A DNA stretch of 64,000 bases from Phlegmacium glaucopus (GCA_015039465.1 MU130533.1:186001-250000), one strand, 5' to 3'; shown: positions 34,332 to 45,595, numbered from the stretch's first letter. Notes: generated by a model not told the origin, from the sequence alone. Made by a program: numbers and translations.

Positions 34332-35163
34332 TTAATGTTTCCCGCTGTGATTCTTCCTCCATTGGAAGTATTCATCCCATGTTACGGCACACTTCCTGCT
34401 CTGATATCTCTGAAGCTTTACGCTTCTCCGGAGGTCCTCCGTTATCCGGCCCCGCCATCCGGCTTTCTGAATAGCACTATCTACGGCCTCAATCTTATCC
34501 CAGCCTTGCTCTGGAATAACATCGGGTAGATAAGTAGCCGTGAAGGATTGTCTCGATGTTACTCTTGGAAGGTTTCCTGAAGAAGACAGTGGTGAAGGTG
34601 TCTCCGAAGATGGTGGAATGAGCGATGGATGATGGAATGTGATGTAGATGCCGTGAACACCAATGGTCCAATCTAAGTAGGATTCGGCTTGTTCGAAGTC
34701 CGTGAGGAGTGATATGCTTGTATGGATTGGATATTAAAATAACGGATCATATTGATACGAATGGAAACCTACCCGCATCGCAAGTTCTCTAATTCGCTCT
34801 TTTCTATCTTCCTGAATCGTGAATCTCTGAAGGCGCTAACAAGAGCGTATTCTGCTATGCCTTCATGAACAGGCATAGGTTCAAAGTTGCCAATACATCC
34901 CCGAAGACGCCATTCGTGCCCATAAAGAGTGTCCCAAGTCACGAACAAAGGGCTAAACAATGTGGACTTGAGGGGTCAGTTCGATTGAATGAGATTAACT
35001 GCGCTCACTATTCATCATCCAAGAAGGTTGGGGGTATAGGTTTGGCTCTGGTTAGGTTACAGTAAAGAGTGTCAAATGCGTAGAAGCAATGTTCTGGCGT
35101 ACAGACATTGTCTGGGTCGGATTGTTTGGGCAAGGGAATGGATTCTGGGGGGATGAGAGACAT
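34332..35163 (-). CDS. AMMECR1-domain protein
   Basis: Three exons: MSLIPPESIPLPKQSDPDNV... to DDE, then YPLFVTWDTLYGHEWRLRGC to ELENLRCG, then ISLLTDFEQAESYLDWTIGV to RKNHSGKH (stop at 34332-34334). The RLRGCIG motif (here WRLRGCIGNFEPM) is the invariant hallmark of the AMMECR1 family. Other conserved blocks are CFYAFDTLYC, YALVSAFRDSRF, YLDWTIGVHGI, TATYLPDVIPEQGWDKI and LRRSVKLQRYQS. The family is conserved from archaea to humans and its biochemical role is not settled. Here the spacer between GVHGI and TATYLP is lengthened by a Ser/Pro-rich insertion (about 35 residues). Confidence 0.93.
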
Positions 35164-35591
35164 GTAAGCTAACAAGGGGAACTTGCAAATTGCCTGTCAA
35201 TCATTTGGCACGTGCAGAACATCCTCTATAATTGCATTCCGAAAAGGGTTCTTATGGCATATGTACTTAATAGATGTGTAGATGTAAAATAGATAAAGTG
35301 AAGCTATGAGAAACAGGAAAGAGACTTTTGTTGGCCATTTGCCTACATTATGGCGTGAGCGTGACATGAAAAGTATAGAATAGATGCAGCGATGATTGAG
35401 AACAGCACAGAGAAAAAACGAAATGATGTCAATAATGAATGATGAAAAAAAAGTTAGAAATATCGGTAACAGTCATGGACAGTCGGGGGACGCGGTTAGG
35501 GGCACAAGGATCAGCAGTGGACGGAAAACAACAGTGAGTGTAAGGCAAGGAGCGACGAAAGAGAGCGTAGGGCGGCCAGCGCCGAAAATTG
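35164..35591. other. Intergenic region, tandem minus-strand genes
   Basis: 428 bases between the Rab stop and the AMMECR1 start. It must contain the AMMECR1 promoter and Rab 3' UTR. It is purine-rich at 35290-35430. No gene recognised. Confidence 0.5.
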
Positions 35592-36985
35592 CTAACAGCA
35601 ACTCCAGGACCCAGAGCGTCGAGCTTTCTCTCGGGCCTCCTCTTCGTCCGCTTGTGCAGACCAAGTTGGCGTGCTCACACTGGACAAGAAAACGCTGTCT
35701 CGTTTCTTTAATTCATTTTCCCGCTCAATGATATCTTTCCGAACAATGATGGCAGAGATCAAGTGTTCGAATAGACTGTGGATGCCTAAAAGACCCCAAG
35801 GTTTAGAAAATAAGGGTTAGGAATCAAAGGATATAGGTCTGACCGATGTCATCCTTTGCTGAAACTTCGAAGAGTTCCATTCCTTTGCTCAAGCCCCACT
35901 CTCCACATTCGTCATCAGCATCCTCGTTGGCTTCTTCTATGCTGTTGCTGCTATTATCGTTATTGTCGTTCCAACCTGCGGTGTGACCAAAGTGGGATCC
36001 AAAACGGGACGACTGTGGTGTCCTACTAGAAGTACTGGAGCGAGTCAGAGACCCAGCAGTTATAGGGCGAGTCTGTGCCGTAGTTTTACTGCGCTGCAAA
36101 CCTGAAGAACGGTTTGAAGGTAGGTCCAGATAAGCAGGTGCCTCAGGGGAAACAGGTGATGGGGATGGTGATGGCGTTGAAGTAAATGCTGGTGAGCGCA
36201 GACCGGGGAATGATGTAAATCGTGGACGAATGTAGGAGAGTGTGGAGGGCGGCGGGGGAGGCGGCGGCGTAGGAGGCTTAGGCGGTGGAAACCAATTATG
36301 CAGAGATAAGCGAGCGAGATCGGATGTGACCTGGCGATTTCTGTGCAGGTCCGCCTTAGAACCAACGATATAGATAATGAGCTCAGGCGGGCAATTCTTC
36401 TTCAGCTCTAAAACCGAAGGGGAACGTCAGCTTCTGATCTGAGGACGTTAAAACGAGATTTACCTTCTAGCCACCCGCGAATGTCCTCGAACGTGGACGC
36501 ATTTGTGATGTCGTACAGTAGCAGAGCCGCATTAGCACCTGAATTGCAGTGTTAACAATATGACGTGGCTCATGCGAGATGGACTGACCTCGGTAGTACA
36601 TAGGTGCCTGGTAATCAGGGAGGTCGGTTAAGCCAGTAGCTTGTAGATGATTTGGAGAGAAGGAAACCTACCATACTCCTGAACCTCTCTTGTCCAGCAG
36701 TATCCCATAGCTGCAAACGAACTTTGAGGCCATTTACATGAACTTTCTTCGTGACGAAGAAAGCTCCACTTGTGGAAGTTGTATTCTTTGGGTCGAACTT
36801 GTTCTGGGTATAACGATATAAGAGACTGGTTTTTCCAACACCTGTGGGACAGATTTAGGATAGAGAAAGATAACAAGTATAGAGGAAGATATAATACCTG
36901 AATTGCCCATTATCACGATCTTGCTGTCAATACCGTGTTCATATCTTGACCTGGAATATGGATCCAAACTTTGATATTGTTCCAT
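35592..36985 (-). CDS. Rab-family small GTPase with large insertion
   Basis: A Ras-superfamily GTPase of the Rab type. [20 protein letters not shown] starts at 36985. The P-loop spans an intron: [20 protein letters not shown]. Switch I gives [15 protein letters not shown], and the DxxG motif lies in [15 protein letters not shown]. The [20 protein letters not shown] stretch is closest to the Rab5/Rab21/Rab22 group. The G4 box reads VGSKADLHR (Ser replaces the usual Asn of NKxD). Instead of moving to G5, the protein then carries about 125 residues rich in Pro and Ser ([17 protein letters not shown] onward) and acidic/Asn stretches before G5 ([13 protein letters not shown]). The C-terminus SWSCC is a double-cysteine geranylgeranylation signal, so the protein should reach membranes. 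Precise Rab subfamily is uncertain. Confidence 0.85.
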
Positions 36986-37260
36986 AGTGGGTGAACTGGA
37001 CCTCCCACGCACGCGTGGTTCCTCTCTTTAATGGGATGAGATGTGAGGGCCCAGCGGCCACTTGGGCTTTGGGGGATAGGGAGAGAGGATAAAGACAGCT
37101 GAAATCTAAACAGAATTTTGTAGTCTAAACTGGGGATTGACCCCTGATAAAGGCCGGCACGCGTGGGACTTAAAGTCGGTCAGCCCAGAAAGCCTATTCG
37201 GTATAAGGCAATGTCATAATTCGGTGTAGTGCTACGAATACAGATCGCTCAACCCGGATA

Positions 37261-37970
37261 CTACTCTTGCGCAACAACCGGGAACTCAAACACAACATCC
37301 TTCCCTGTAAGACGGCGGTATACCGAAGAGAACGAATCTAGCTTATATTCCAATGACGTTGCGTCTTTCGAGTCAAGTAATCTGTACACCGCCCCCCCCC
37401 ATATTAGTACAGTTGACTCAGAGTCCGCCATGCGAGGGTCACTCACACTTTTAATAGCTTTGAGCCATCAACGGCGACGCGGGTCCTCTTTCCAACGATC
37501 TCTGTCGGGTATACGAGATCTTCCAAGATTTTTTCGTGAACGCTAGTCAGAGTGCGGCTACGAGGCCTCTTCTGCTTGACACGGGAGTTACGGGTGGGTT
37601 TGCGCAGCATTCGGCGCTGGGCAATGAAGACAACGTGACGATCAGAGAATTTCTTCTCGAGCTCCCGGGTCAACCTAAGCAACATAAGAAACACATGAAC
37701 ATTTTACTTTCTCCAAACTGCGCACCTTTGCTGAACCTTGTGGAAAGCTTTCAATTGAGGAACGGGCACGAAGACAACGATAGCCTTCTTGCCACCACGA
37801 ACATCGATCTCACGAGCAGCAGAGATTTGAAGGGCGCGAAGTTCGCTTTTGAGTTCAGGAACATTGTTTTCAAGGTCGATCATAGCCTGTGCAACATTTC
37901 TTTCAATCTCATCGGGGGCGGTAGTTGGGGCGTTAGCGGTACGGAGAATCTTGCTGTTAACGGTGGACAT
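37261..37970 (-). CDS. RPS7: 40S ribosomal protein eS7 (Rps7)
   Basis: Component of the small subunit, also part of early pre-ribosomes. [20 protein letters not shown] starts at 37970. It continues with [40 protein letters not shown] and [17 protein letters not shown]. The second exon begins [20 protein letters not shown] and contains [20 protein letters not shown]. The last exon gives [20 protein letters not shown] and [20 protein letters not shown]. All blocks of the family are present and length is normal (about 200). An upstream leader intron is proposed separately. Confidence 0.97.
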
Positions 37971-38693
37971 TTTTGAGGAATATAGGTCCTATAGGAGGAG
38001 AGTCAACATCCAATCTTAAATTATGCCATCCATCTTATCCAGATGTCCAATCCTTCCACCGTCCCACCAGCATGTGTCCTTCATCCATAATGACCTCTTC
38101 AGGTAGATAAATACGAAAATTCAACTCACCAGGCCTTGAACAACGGTGTCGACGACGAGGTGAGACTTTTCTTGCAGCAAACACTTCACGGTCACAACAA
38201 CAACAAAGCCCATGCCGCCCGACGGAGATCCGGCCCGAAATAATGCTTAACCCCTTTACTCCAATCGCGCCGTAGAGCTTAATAACTTCCCATCCTCTGG
38301 GCACTAATCCAAAACGGCGCATCTTCCTTGCGCAGCTGTGGAAACGAATCCCAAAGGGTTTGGCAGGTCTCATGGGTCTAGAGAGTTTCCGGAGTTTCCA
38401 ATAATCCGCATACAACTGTTCATGGGCCATTCCATCCGCTGCTAAGTATATGATTTATCGTCGCAATTGTCTCTGCTCTCATCTCCGAACTCCAATTAAA
38501 AAACTGCCAAGACACCGGACCAACTGCATCTCCAAAGAATATTTGACTTCCAAATTAGTGGACTCGGCTATGAGATAGACCGGGTCTGACAAGAGGCATG
38601 TTATGATTGACGACAATGTGATCCAACTTTTTTTTAAAGAGGATGACAACCTATAGCTAAAGACTCGCAGATCTAGAAGCACATTCGAAACCG
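37971..38693. promoter_or_regulatory. RPS7 promoter and leader region, with possible 5' UTR intron
   Basis: 723 bases between the RPS7 start and the Cns1-like stop, both on the minus strand. A strong donor (GGTGAGTTGA, GT at 38128-38129) and an acceptor (CTCCTATAG, ending at 37989) on the minus strand would remove about 141 bases of leader, as in many fungal ribosomal protein genes. A minus ORF of 131 codons at 38035-38430 overlaps this and has no recognised domain. Otherwise nothing is seen. Confidence 0.4.
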
Positions 38694-39944
38694 TCAGGCC
38701 TGTCTGAGTTGCTTGAATTCTTCAACCCATTTTGCTTCAACATCGCCTTTCGGCATCACAACGAAAGATAGACATCCATCTTTGACTTCTAAACCGTCCG
38801 ACGCTTGACCTTCTTTGGCTTTTGCTGCTTTAAAAACATCTCTCAATGTCATTCCCTTCCCTACTTTTAAGAGTCGCTTGCGACGCGTTGAAGCATAAGT
38901 GACTAAATTCGCCGGAAGGTATTCTTTCTTTAAATCCCAATGGGGAGCTGGGGCATTGGGCGGAAACATAGCTTCGATATGGGCTCTAAAAGTGGTGTCT
39001 TCGACGAATTCCGAAATGACGTCAGAAGTGGCGTATTGTGGATACAAGAAAAACACAGGTAGGATAAGAGTAGATCCAGTTGGGTCGTTGGGATCGAAGT
39101 GTGGCACTACCGGGCTAATTGAACTACCGGGCTTTGGTAAATTGATCAGGTTGCGCTCCTGGCGAAAGAAACAAAACCAAAAATGAGTTCGAGACTAAAG
39201 GAAAGGCGGGTTGAAGGATCTCACTCGGAAAGCAATTTGCATTTTTATCTTAGCCTCCTCCTCTTTTCGTAGTCTTTCCTGTTCTTTTCGCTCCCTGCGG
39301 TCTGTCTCTTTTTTAATAGTCAGGGTCCGTTTCTGAAGGGCCTTAACCCCTGGATTGTCGATATCATATGCCAGACATCGAGTGCAGCAGTCGAGAGCTT
39401 CCTCGACGCGTCCGAGAGACAAGAGAGCTGAGGCTGAACGGTAGTACGCTTTTGAAGATTTGCCGTTAAGAGTGATCGCTTTGGAGCAATCTCTCAGAAC
39501 CGATCCATAATTTCCTTCGAAATCCATCTATTAAGATGGCTGTGGTAAAGGAAAGACAAGATATTCACCAAGTTCTAGATTGCAAGCCGCCCTATTGCAA
39601 AGGATAGCCTCAAGGATAACAGGGTCTGTTGGTTTTGCGTCAAGTGCCTGGGTATAAAACCCAAGCGCTTCCCGAAATCGTTTCCCTTTGAAGTAATCAT
39701 TTCCCTCTTCCTTGAAATTTTGTGCGATCTCTATTTGAGGTCAAAGGAGATGAATTGAAGATATATCTTACCCACCGTCTGGAGTGCCTTCGTAGATTAA
39801 ACTTTGGAGTGCAGAGAGGCTGGAATCCTGGTTATCGCCCTCTGGCAAAGATTTCATAAAGAGGGGCACGGATTCGAAAGCAGCCAGAGTTTCATCCTCA
39901 GTGGGCCTTGGTTTAGGCACTGGGCCTGTGATTGACGAAGCCAT
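38694..39944 (-). CDS. CNS1: Hsp90 co-chaperone Cns1/TTC4
   Basis: TPR protein that binds Hsp90 and Hsp70 and is essential in yeast. The start MASSITGPVPKPRPTEDETL lies at 39944. After ESVPLFMKSLPEG comes the clamp-type TPR domain: EIAQNFKEEGNDYFKGKRFR, PVILEAILCNRAACNLELG, YGSVLRDCSKAITLNGKSSK and AYYRSASALLSLGRVEEALD. A charged helix follows (KKETDRRERKEQERLRKEEE). The C-terminal wheel domain has LILPVFFLYPQYATSDVISE, MFPPNAPAPHWDLKKEYLPA and GKGMTLRDVFKAAK, ending EEFKQLRQA. The FLYPQY..SD.I..F motif is diagnostic for the TTC4/Cns1 family. Its start is only 74 bases from the divergent FAD oxidoreductase. Confidence 0.93.
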
Positions 39945-40018
39945 CGAAGGTGACTGGTGAATAAAAAGTCAGATGGTAGCGAATGGTCGGGCCGGTCGTC
40001 CTTACCACCTCTCACCTT
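39945..40018. promoter_or_regulatory. Very short bidirectional promoter
   Basis: Only 74 bases separate the start codons of the Cns1-like gene (-) and the FAD oxidoreductase gene (+). Both promoters must overlap here or extend into the neighbouring genes. No distinct motif is claimed. Confidence 0.6.
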
Positions 40019-41613
40019 ATGCGTGCCATCCAAGGCCTTACAAGAAGTTTAAATCATAGTGGACGGTTCAAGTACAAGGTTAGATTGTCGCAATTATTTT
40101 CCATGATGAATTCATAAAACGAGTCATCTCAGGAACCTGATTCTGTCGTTGACTTCTTGGTTATAGGCGCAGGCGCGTTGAAATTTATCTGGCACTTAGC
40201 CTTTCGAATTCATATCGTGCTCTCGCACAGGCGTAGTTGGGCTTGCTGTCGCCCAGCGACTTTCCCAGAGTTTTCCATCTCGATCAACTTACCTTCTAGA
40301 GAGACATAGGCGAGCGGGAGAAGAAACGAGGTATAATCTAGCGTTATACACCCGTTTGAATTCATAGACTCAAGGACTGGTTCAGCTCGCGAAATTCAGA
40401 GGTCATCCACTCAGGTGGGCGCTAAATTTGAGCTCAGGAATCAAAAGGTCAGGTTGACAATTTCCTCTCAGGCCTTTACTATCCGGCAGATTCGTTGAAG
40501 ACGCAACTATGCCTCCGTGGACGCGACTTGTTGTACGAACACTGTAGGGCATACAATATCCCATTCAAGCAAACAGGCAAGCTGGTGGTGGCTAGACATG
40601 ATCAACGTCCTTATATTGAAAAACTTCATACCAAATCGCTCAGCCTCCGGTGGCCATTCCATTCCCTTGCAACGCAACAAACAGAAAAAGTGTTGCATAC
40701 TGAATTGCTATCTGGAGAACAAGCCAGAGAGATGGAACCAGATTTGTCCGATGAGATAGTTGCTGCATTGTGGTGCCCACTGACAGGGATAGTAGATTCA
40801 CATGCATTCATGCAAAGCTTGCAACTGAATATTTCTGAGTCGGAAGGTGGTGAACTGGTGTTTGCAACCAATGTCGTCAGAGTGGATCCCTATCGGAGGC
40901 CTTCTCAAGTTTCGAATTTAGGTGCGGAAGAAGGTTGGGTGGTGCAAGCGACCGACAGCCCGAATAACAACGAAGGATACGCCATTCTCGCTCGTAATCT
41001 TATCAATGCGTCGGGGCTTTCCAGCGCTTTGGTCCTTAATTCAATCCTATCCAAGGACGAAAGAATTCCGATGTATTACGCTCGAGGTTCATATGCTTCT
41101 TATCACGGTCCTGGCATCTCCCATGTCTCCCATCTCATCTATCCATGTCCAGAAATAGGGCCAAATGCACACGCTTTCGAGTCATTAGGGACCCACCTTA
41201 CGCTTGACTTGCAAGGAAAGATTCGTTTTGGGCCTGACATTGAATGGATGTCTCCTCCTGCATCAGGTGACAACGAATCTGAAGATGATGGTGATTTTTG
41301 GATGCACAATCTCATCCCAGATGATTCCAGGCTACGAGACATGCATCATGCAGTTACGACCTACCTCCCAGGTGTGCAATTGCACGGTCTGCAGCCTGAC
41401 TACGTTGGCATTCGACCCAAACTAATACCTCCAGGAGGTGGATTCCAGGACTTCATGCTTAGAGTAGATTATCCCGGCGTAGATGCGGAGAGAAACCGGC
41501 ATAGCCCGATGATTAGTTTACTCGGTATCGAATCCCCTGGATTAACCTCAAGTCTCGCTCTAGCGGAAATAGTTGTCCGGGATATTGTAGGAAAGCATAT
41601 TCGGCTCGACTGA
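40019..41613 (+). CDS. FAD-dependent oxidoreductase, L-2-hydroxyglutarate dehydrogenase-like
   Basis: The start MRAIQGLTRSLNHSGRFKYK looks like a mitochondrial presequence (Arg and Ser, no acids). It is followed by EPDSVVDFLVIGAG-VVGLAV, a GxGxxG dinucleotide-binding motif interrupted by an intron with a GC donor (40173-40230). Then come QRLSQSFPSRSTYLLERHRR, and TSSRNSEVIHSGLYYPADSL. The last gives RNSEVIHSGLYYP, a signature of L-2-hydroxyglutarate dehydrogenases. Later blocks are LKTQLCLRGRDLLYEHC, GIVDSHAFMQSLQL, NLINASGLSS, YARGSYASYHG, LTLDLQGKIRFGPDIEW and LLGIESPGLTSSLALAEIVV. These enzymes oxidise the toxic by-product L-2-hydroxyglutarate to 2-oxoglutarate in mitochondria. Exact substrate is inferred from family. 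Confidence 0.88.
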
Positions 41614-41647
41614 AAATGTATATTTAATTTAAAAGATGGGATATCTT

Positions 41648-42291
41648 CTAAGGTCGTGCTTTCACTTTAGCTTCCCAAGCATTGATTTTAGGAACAACAG
41701 TGTTATATGGCCTGTATGCGCCTCTTGTACCGGTCAGGTTTTCGACCCAAGGCTGGAGCCAAAACGGGTTCAAGTCAATCTGTGCGACTGGCAAAATTAT
41801 ATAGTTGATACGTACCGCCTTCCACGGAGGGGAGAGAGACTGCATCGTAGGATCATTGGCAGGCGGCTCCATACGGATGTGTGATATCCAAGAATGCCAT
41901 TCAGCAGGTACTTGCGTCGCATTAAAGTCATGCTAGAAAGATTGTCGGGTCAAACAGTTATGATGGTAAAGTCCGGACCATCCTCACTTGTGCGAAGTCC
42001 ACCCAACGATGACGACCTGGACAGAGATGATTCAAGTAAAAATATGATTATATAGGTAGCCTTGAAGGAATGTGTACCTGGAATCTCTTCTTCTGGGTTC
42101 CTATTCTCGTAGTAGCGATTCCCGAATCTGGGCGAGTTCGATAAACGGTTCGTAGCAATTTGAAGCCCAACTCACTGGTCTGCACCGACGAAAGTTCCCG
42201 ACTTGGCGTCGCCGATGTACTGTAGTTGTCTCCACCACTCCTTCAACCCCACTCGGCGCATGCTTCGAAGAGTGCGAAGCAGTGAAGGCAT
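41648..42291 (-). CDS. NDUFA12: Mitochondrial complex I accessory subunit NDUFA12 (B17.2)
   Basis: MPSLLRTLRSMRRVGLKEWW starts at 42291, then RQLQYIGDAKSGTFVGAD. Further exons give RYFENRNPEEEIPGRHRWVD, FAQHDFNATQVPAEWHSWIS and MEPPANDPTMQSLSPPWKA. The GDAKxGTxVG, RYFEN, GRHRWV and PxEWHxW blocks are the hallmarks of the NDUFA12 family. The C-terminal YRPYNTVVPKINAWEAKVKA is likewise typical. The subunit sits on the matrix arm of NADH:ubiquinone oxidoreductase. Its stop is only 34 bases from that of the FAD oxidoreductase, so 3' ends of the two transcripts probably overlap. Confidence 0.9.
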
Positions 42292-43871
42292 ACTTGACTT
42301 ATGTATTTATAGCGAGCAATGGATGTGATGGTTGCACAAGCTAGGTGTGAAGTTTGCACGTGTTGCGCGGGATTAGAATTCAACTCTCAATCAATTTGAA
42401 CCAAAGCTCTCAGGTCTGTCCACAGAGACCTCGGTAGTTGCAGTATTTGGAATACAAATCCAAGGCAACGTATTAAAAGCTCTCTCGATAACGACTCAAC
42501 ATATTTCGTGACTTATTGCCCGAGGATGCTCATGGCCGCGAGATTGTTGCCAATGACTCAATGTGACCAGGACTTACTGGCAGGACCTTCTCAAGCAATG
42601 GAACGGTTAAGCATGGTTAAAAGGTTTACATATATAACCTCCAGAAACTATCTCATCATCACAGTTGCTGCTGTGAACTTGCTTCATGAAATGTCTATGA
42701 ATAATTTACGGTCCACGGCTATTAACCTAGGGTCTAGAGCTGGCCTAGAGTCTTCGTAGGTCTTCGTGGAATCGTGTGCTAGCGTGTGCTGCACTGTTCG
42801 GCACAAATGATGGTATCTGGGGAGATATGACCCGGCGGCCCTCCACTAAACTTGGTACTACTTCTCTTGAAGAGTAAAGTATCCTCATAAGTATCAATCG
42901 GGTGGGTCACGCAACTCGTCGTTGATATCAACATACATTGCCACACAACTTCTGCAAACCCTCAAGGCCTCAGGCCTCAATATACATCCACTTTTCAAGC
43001 CCGTCTCGGGGTGGTATCTTCTCACCCTGCTACCTGCGAGGCCCTCGAAAGATATGCAAGCCAGTCTTCCTTCGTCAGAAGTCGAACCCAGAAGTAACGA
43101 GCTATCGATCTATCAATTGCAGAAGTTGATCTCTCCTTCATAGGATAAACAATCAAATTCACAGTCACAAGATGGTATTCCTACTAGTGCAGTTTCCAGA
43201 CGGGGGACTTTGACCTTTAGGAAACACATCTTCTGTGGATCTATCCGAGACCCCCAATCTGATCTACAGGCACAAATTTGATGCACACTTTGGCGATCTT
43301 TTCAATTGGCATTGGCATATTATAGTAGCGGTAGCTATAGTAGTATCTAGACAAACAAATGACAATATCAATAAATATAACGGGGATCGGTAATTGATCC
43401 TAGGAACTTTCTGCCAGCAAATGCCACTACCCGGACTGCACAGAATGAAGCCTCGAAATGGAAAATCTGACTTCCAGACTACTATTTGAAACTGATTCCA
43501 AGTTCTCCGCTCTTTATATATTGTTCAAAGGCTTTGAATGACGGAGTTTTCAGCTTTTGCCTGCGAGCGCCTGCACGAGTGACATGCCAGCGCTAAATTT
43601 AGCATTGACCATGTTTCCACTCTCATCATGTCAATCTTCAAGCTTCATCCATGAAACAGTTACACGGTCGGCATGATCATCATGGTTACGATATGGTGAC
43701 AGTGGGACTAAACCAAATAAGTAGAAGGTTTGGGGCTCCAAGTCATTTCCTAGGCTGACTTCCCATCTCCTTTGTTTCTTACGCTCCGGAAGCTCTACGT
43801 TTTGGCACTAGAGGCTGCAAGGCTTCAAGCCCCTCATTTTATTTAGACTTTGTACTGCAACATCATTATAG
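42292..43871. other. Gene-poor stretch of 1.6 kb
   Basis: Only short ORFs (the longest about 83 codons) without recognisable domains. A few short direct repeats occur near 42750-42795 (TCTTCGT..., GTGTGCTAGC-like). I see no terminal repeats, tRNA, or transposon coding sequence. It contains the NDUFA12 promoter at its left end and the promoter of the GPCR-like gene at its right. Confidence 0.5.
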
Positions 43872-45595
43872 ATGGCATCCACCACAGGTACCGTACTGTT
43901 GTCGCTCGATGCTCTAGTCTTTACTATACGCTGACGAGGCATTTGTTCGTCATTTTAGGAGATAATCTTCCTGTAAACATCGTGCGGGGCACACATGAGC
44001 AACTGGTTGCATTTTTAGTATTCAATATGTGGCCCTCACACTTCGGTATCCCCCTGTTACTCGGCATTGTTCTGTTTTCAAAGAACATAAAAAGGCATCC
44101 CACTTTCGTGAACATCTGCGTAGCACATATTATCATCGGGATGTGAGTCTCCTTCATTGGCGTCCTACTCAATCACCGACACTGAATGCAAATAAGATCG
44201 TCAAGTCTATTGTGAGCGCTATTCATTTCCTACTTTTCTGGGGACCCAAACTTAAGAAGAGTTTTGGTACCGAAGAGTGTATGCAGGAAGGACGACAGGG
44301 CCTGAGCCCTCAAAGATGCTGTGTTTACTGCAGGCATCGTTGTTGTATGGCACGCCTGCACTGTACGTCTCAGTATCCTCGGGTGGTAGTAGTGACACAG
44401 TTTGACACTGGCAATCATGTATCCTAGTGCATCAACTACAGCGTTCGTACTTATACTTCAGGTAAGCATTAACTTTCCTCGAATTTTGATTATTCTCTTC
44501 GATAACCTTAACTTGGAAGATGTTCCTCATGATTAGAACGGCATTCCTCGAGGGAGAATATCATGACAGAGATCATCCCATCAGGCTATGGGTGGTATGC
44601 TTCAAGTTTCGTCGTCTACACTAAGTCATTTCGATAAATTTCATTTCCATAGATGTTGATTACACCATATATTGCCTTCTTCACTAGTGTCCTGGCCACG
44701 GCAATTGTTCGCTCTTGATTGCGTTTCCCATGTGGTATCAGATTTGCTCACATATATGTCCTCAGATCGGTTCTCAGCGTCCATCACATGTCTCTCGAGG
44801 TCGTCGTTTCTTTTATTGTTCTCTTAGGTCATTACCCCTGTAAGTTCTTGTGTTGATATATATGTTATACTTATGGTTATACTGCTAACCGGGATGTCTC
44901 TTTTTCACCTACAAGGACAAATGCCATCACGGTTTACGCTGCAATCACGCTCTTCTTTACTATTGTCACCATAGGTAAGCAGCACTCCAGCTACTTAATT
45001 TCCTGCACCTTAATGGCAGTCTCCTCAGCTTGTACGATCAGGATCCTGTACAATAGATGGAAAGCAACCAGATCCAACTTAGCTCTTCGCTTAAAGTGGA
45101 CGACTGACCTTAGTCTTCCCTTCCGCATCATCACCTTTGGAATTTATATCACTGTTGCGATGAGGTAATCCCTAGTACCCTCTTGAAACTTCAAAAAGAT
45201 TGAAAGTACATTTCCACAGTTTGAGCTTACTATCTATTAGTGCTCCATCAAGTCCTGTTCCTGACCTTGTCATCGCATCAGGTGAGCTCGGCACCCTACA
45301 TATATTGACAAACCAAAGTTAAACTCCTCATTCTCAGCTGCTACCGTAATGCTGCTTATTTTTGGAACCCAGTCGGTAAGAAACCATAAAACTGTAACAT
45401 GAAGGTTCTGTTGCTTATCGACGTTAGGATATTCTATCTGTTCTTTTTTTCTGGGTGGGGAAGAAGCCTCCGAGACCTGTATCCAAGGATTACCACATCC
45501 GAATCGATTTCCAGCAGGCATATGAGAGATGGAACACCCCAGAAACCACCGTGGCAGTGAAGCTGCCAAACGATGACCCAAACCCTTCAAGTTAA
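43872..45595 (+). CDS. Seven-transmembrane GPCR-like protein (agaricomycete family)
   Basis: Many small exons. The first is MASTTG (43872-43887), spliced to DNLPVNIVRGTHEQLVAFLV. Hydrophobic helices follow: FNMWPSHFGIPLLLGIVLFS, HPTFVNICVAHIIIG-ISSSL and LCLLQASLLYGTPALA. Further helices are TAFVLILQMFLMIRTAFLEG, WMLITPYIAFFTSVLATAI, LTNAITVYAAITLFFTIVTI and FRIITFGIYITVAMRS, then LVIASAATVMLLIFGTQ. The VYAGRTTGPEPSKMLC loop and EYHDRDHPIRLW stretch are shared with a large set of agaricomycete seven-helix proteins. The tail is cytosolic and ends NDDPNPSS. A 15-base exon (44197-44211) codes for the middle of one helix. Ligand and G-protein coupling are unknown; a receptor role is inferred from topology. 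Confidence 0.75.

Noticed and set aside
36060..36365. Minus-strand ORF with His/Pro/Arg-rich product
   Set aside because: It is the alternative frame of the Pro/Ser-rich insertion in the Rab GTPase exon, and its composition follows from the same repeats.
42292..43871. Possible transposon remnant or tRNA gene in the 1.6 kb gap
   Set aside because: I found no terminal repeats, target duplication, transposase fragment or B-box-like tRNA motif.
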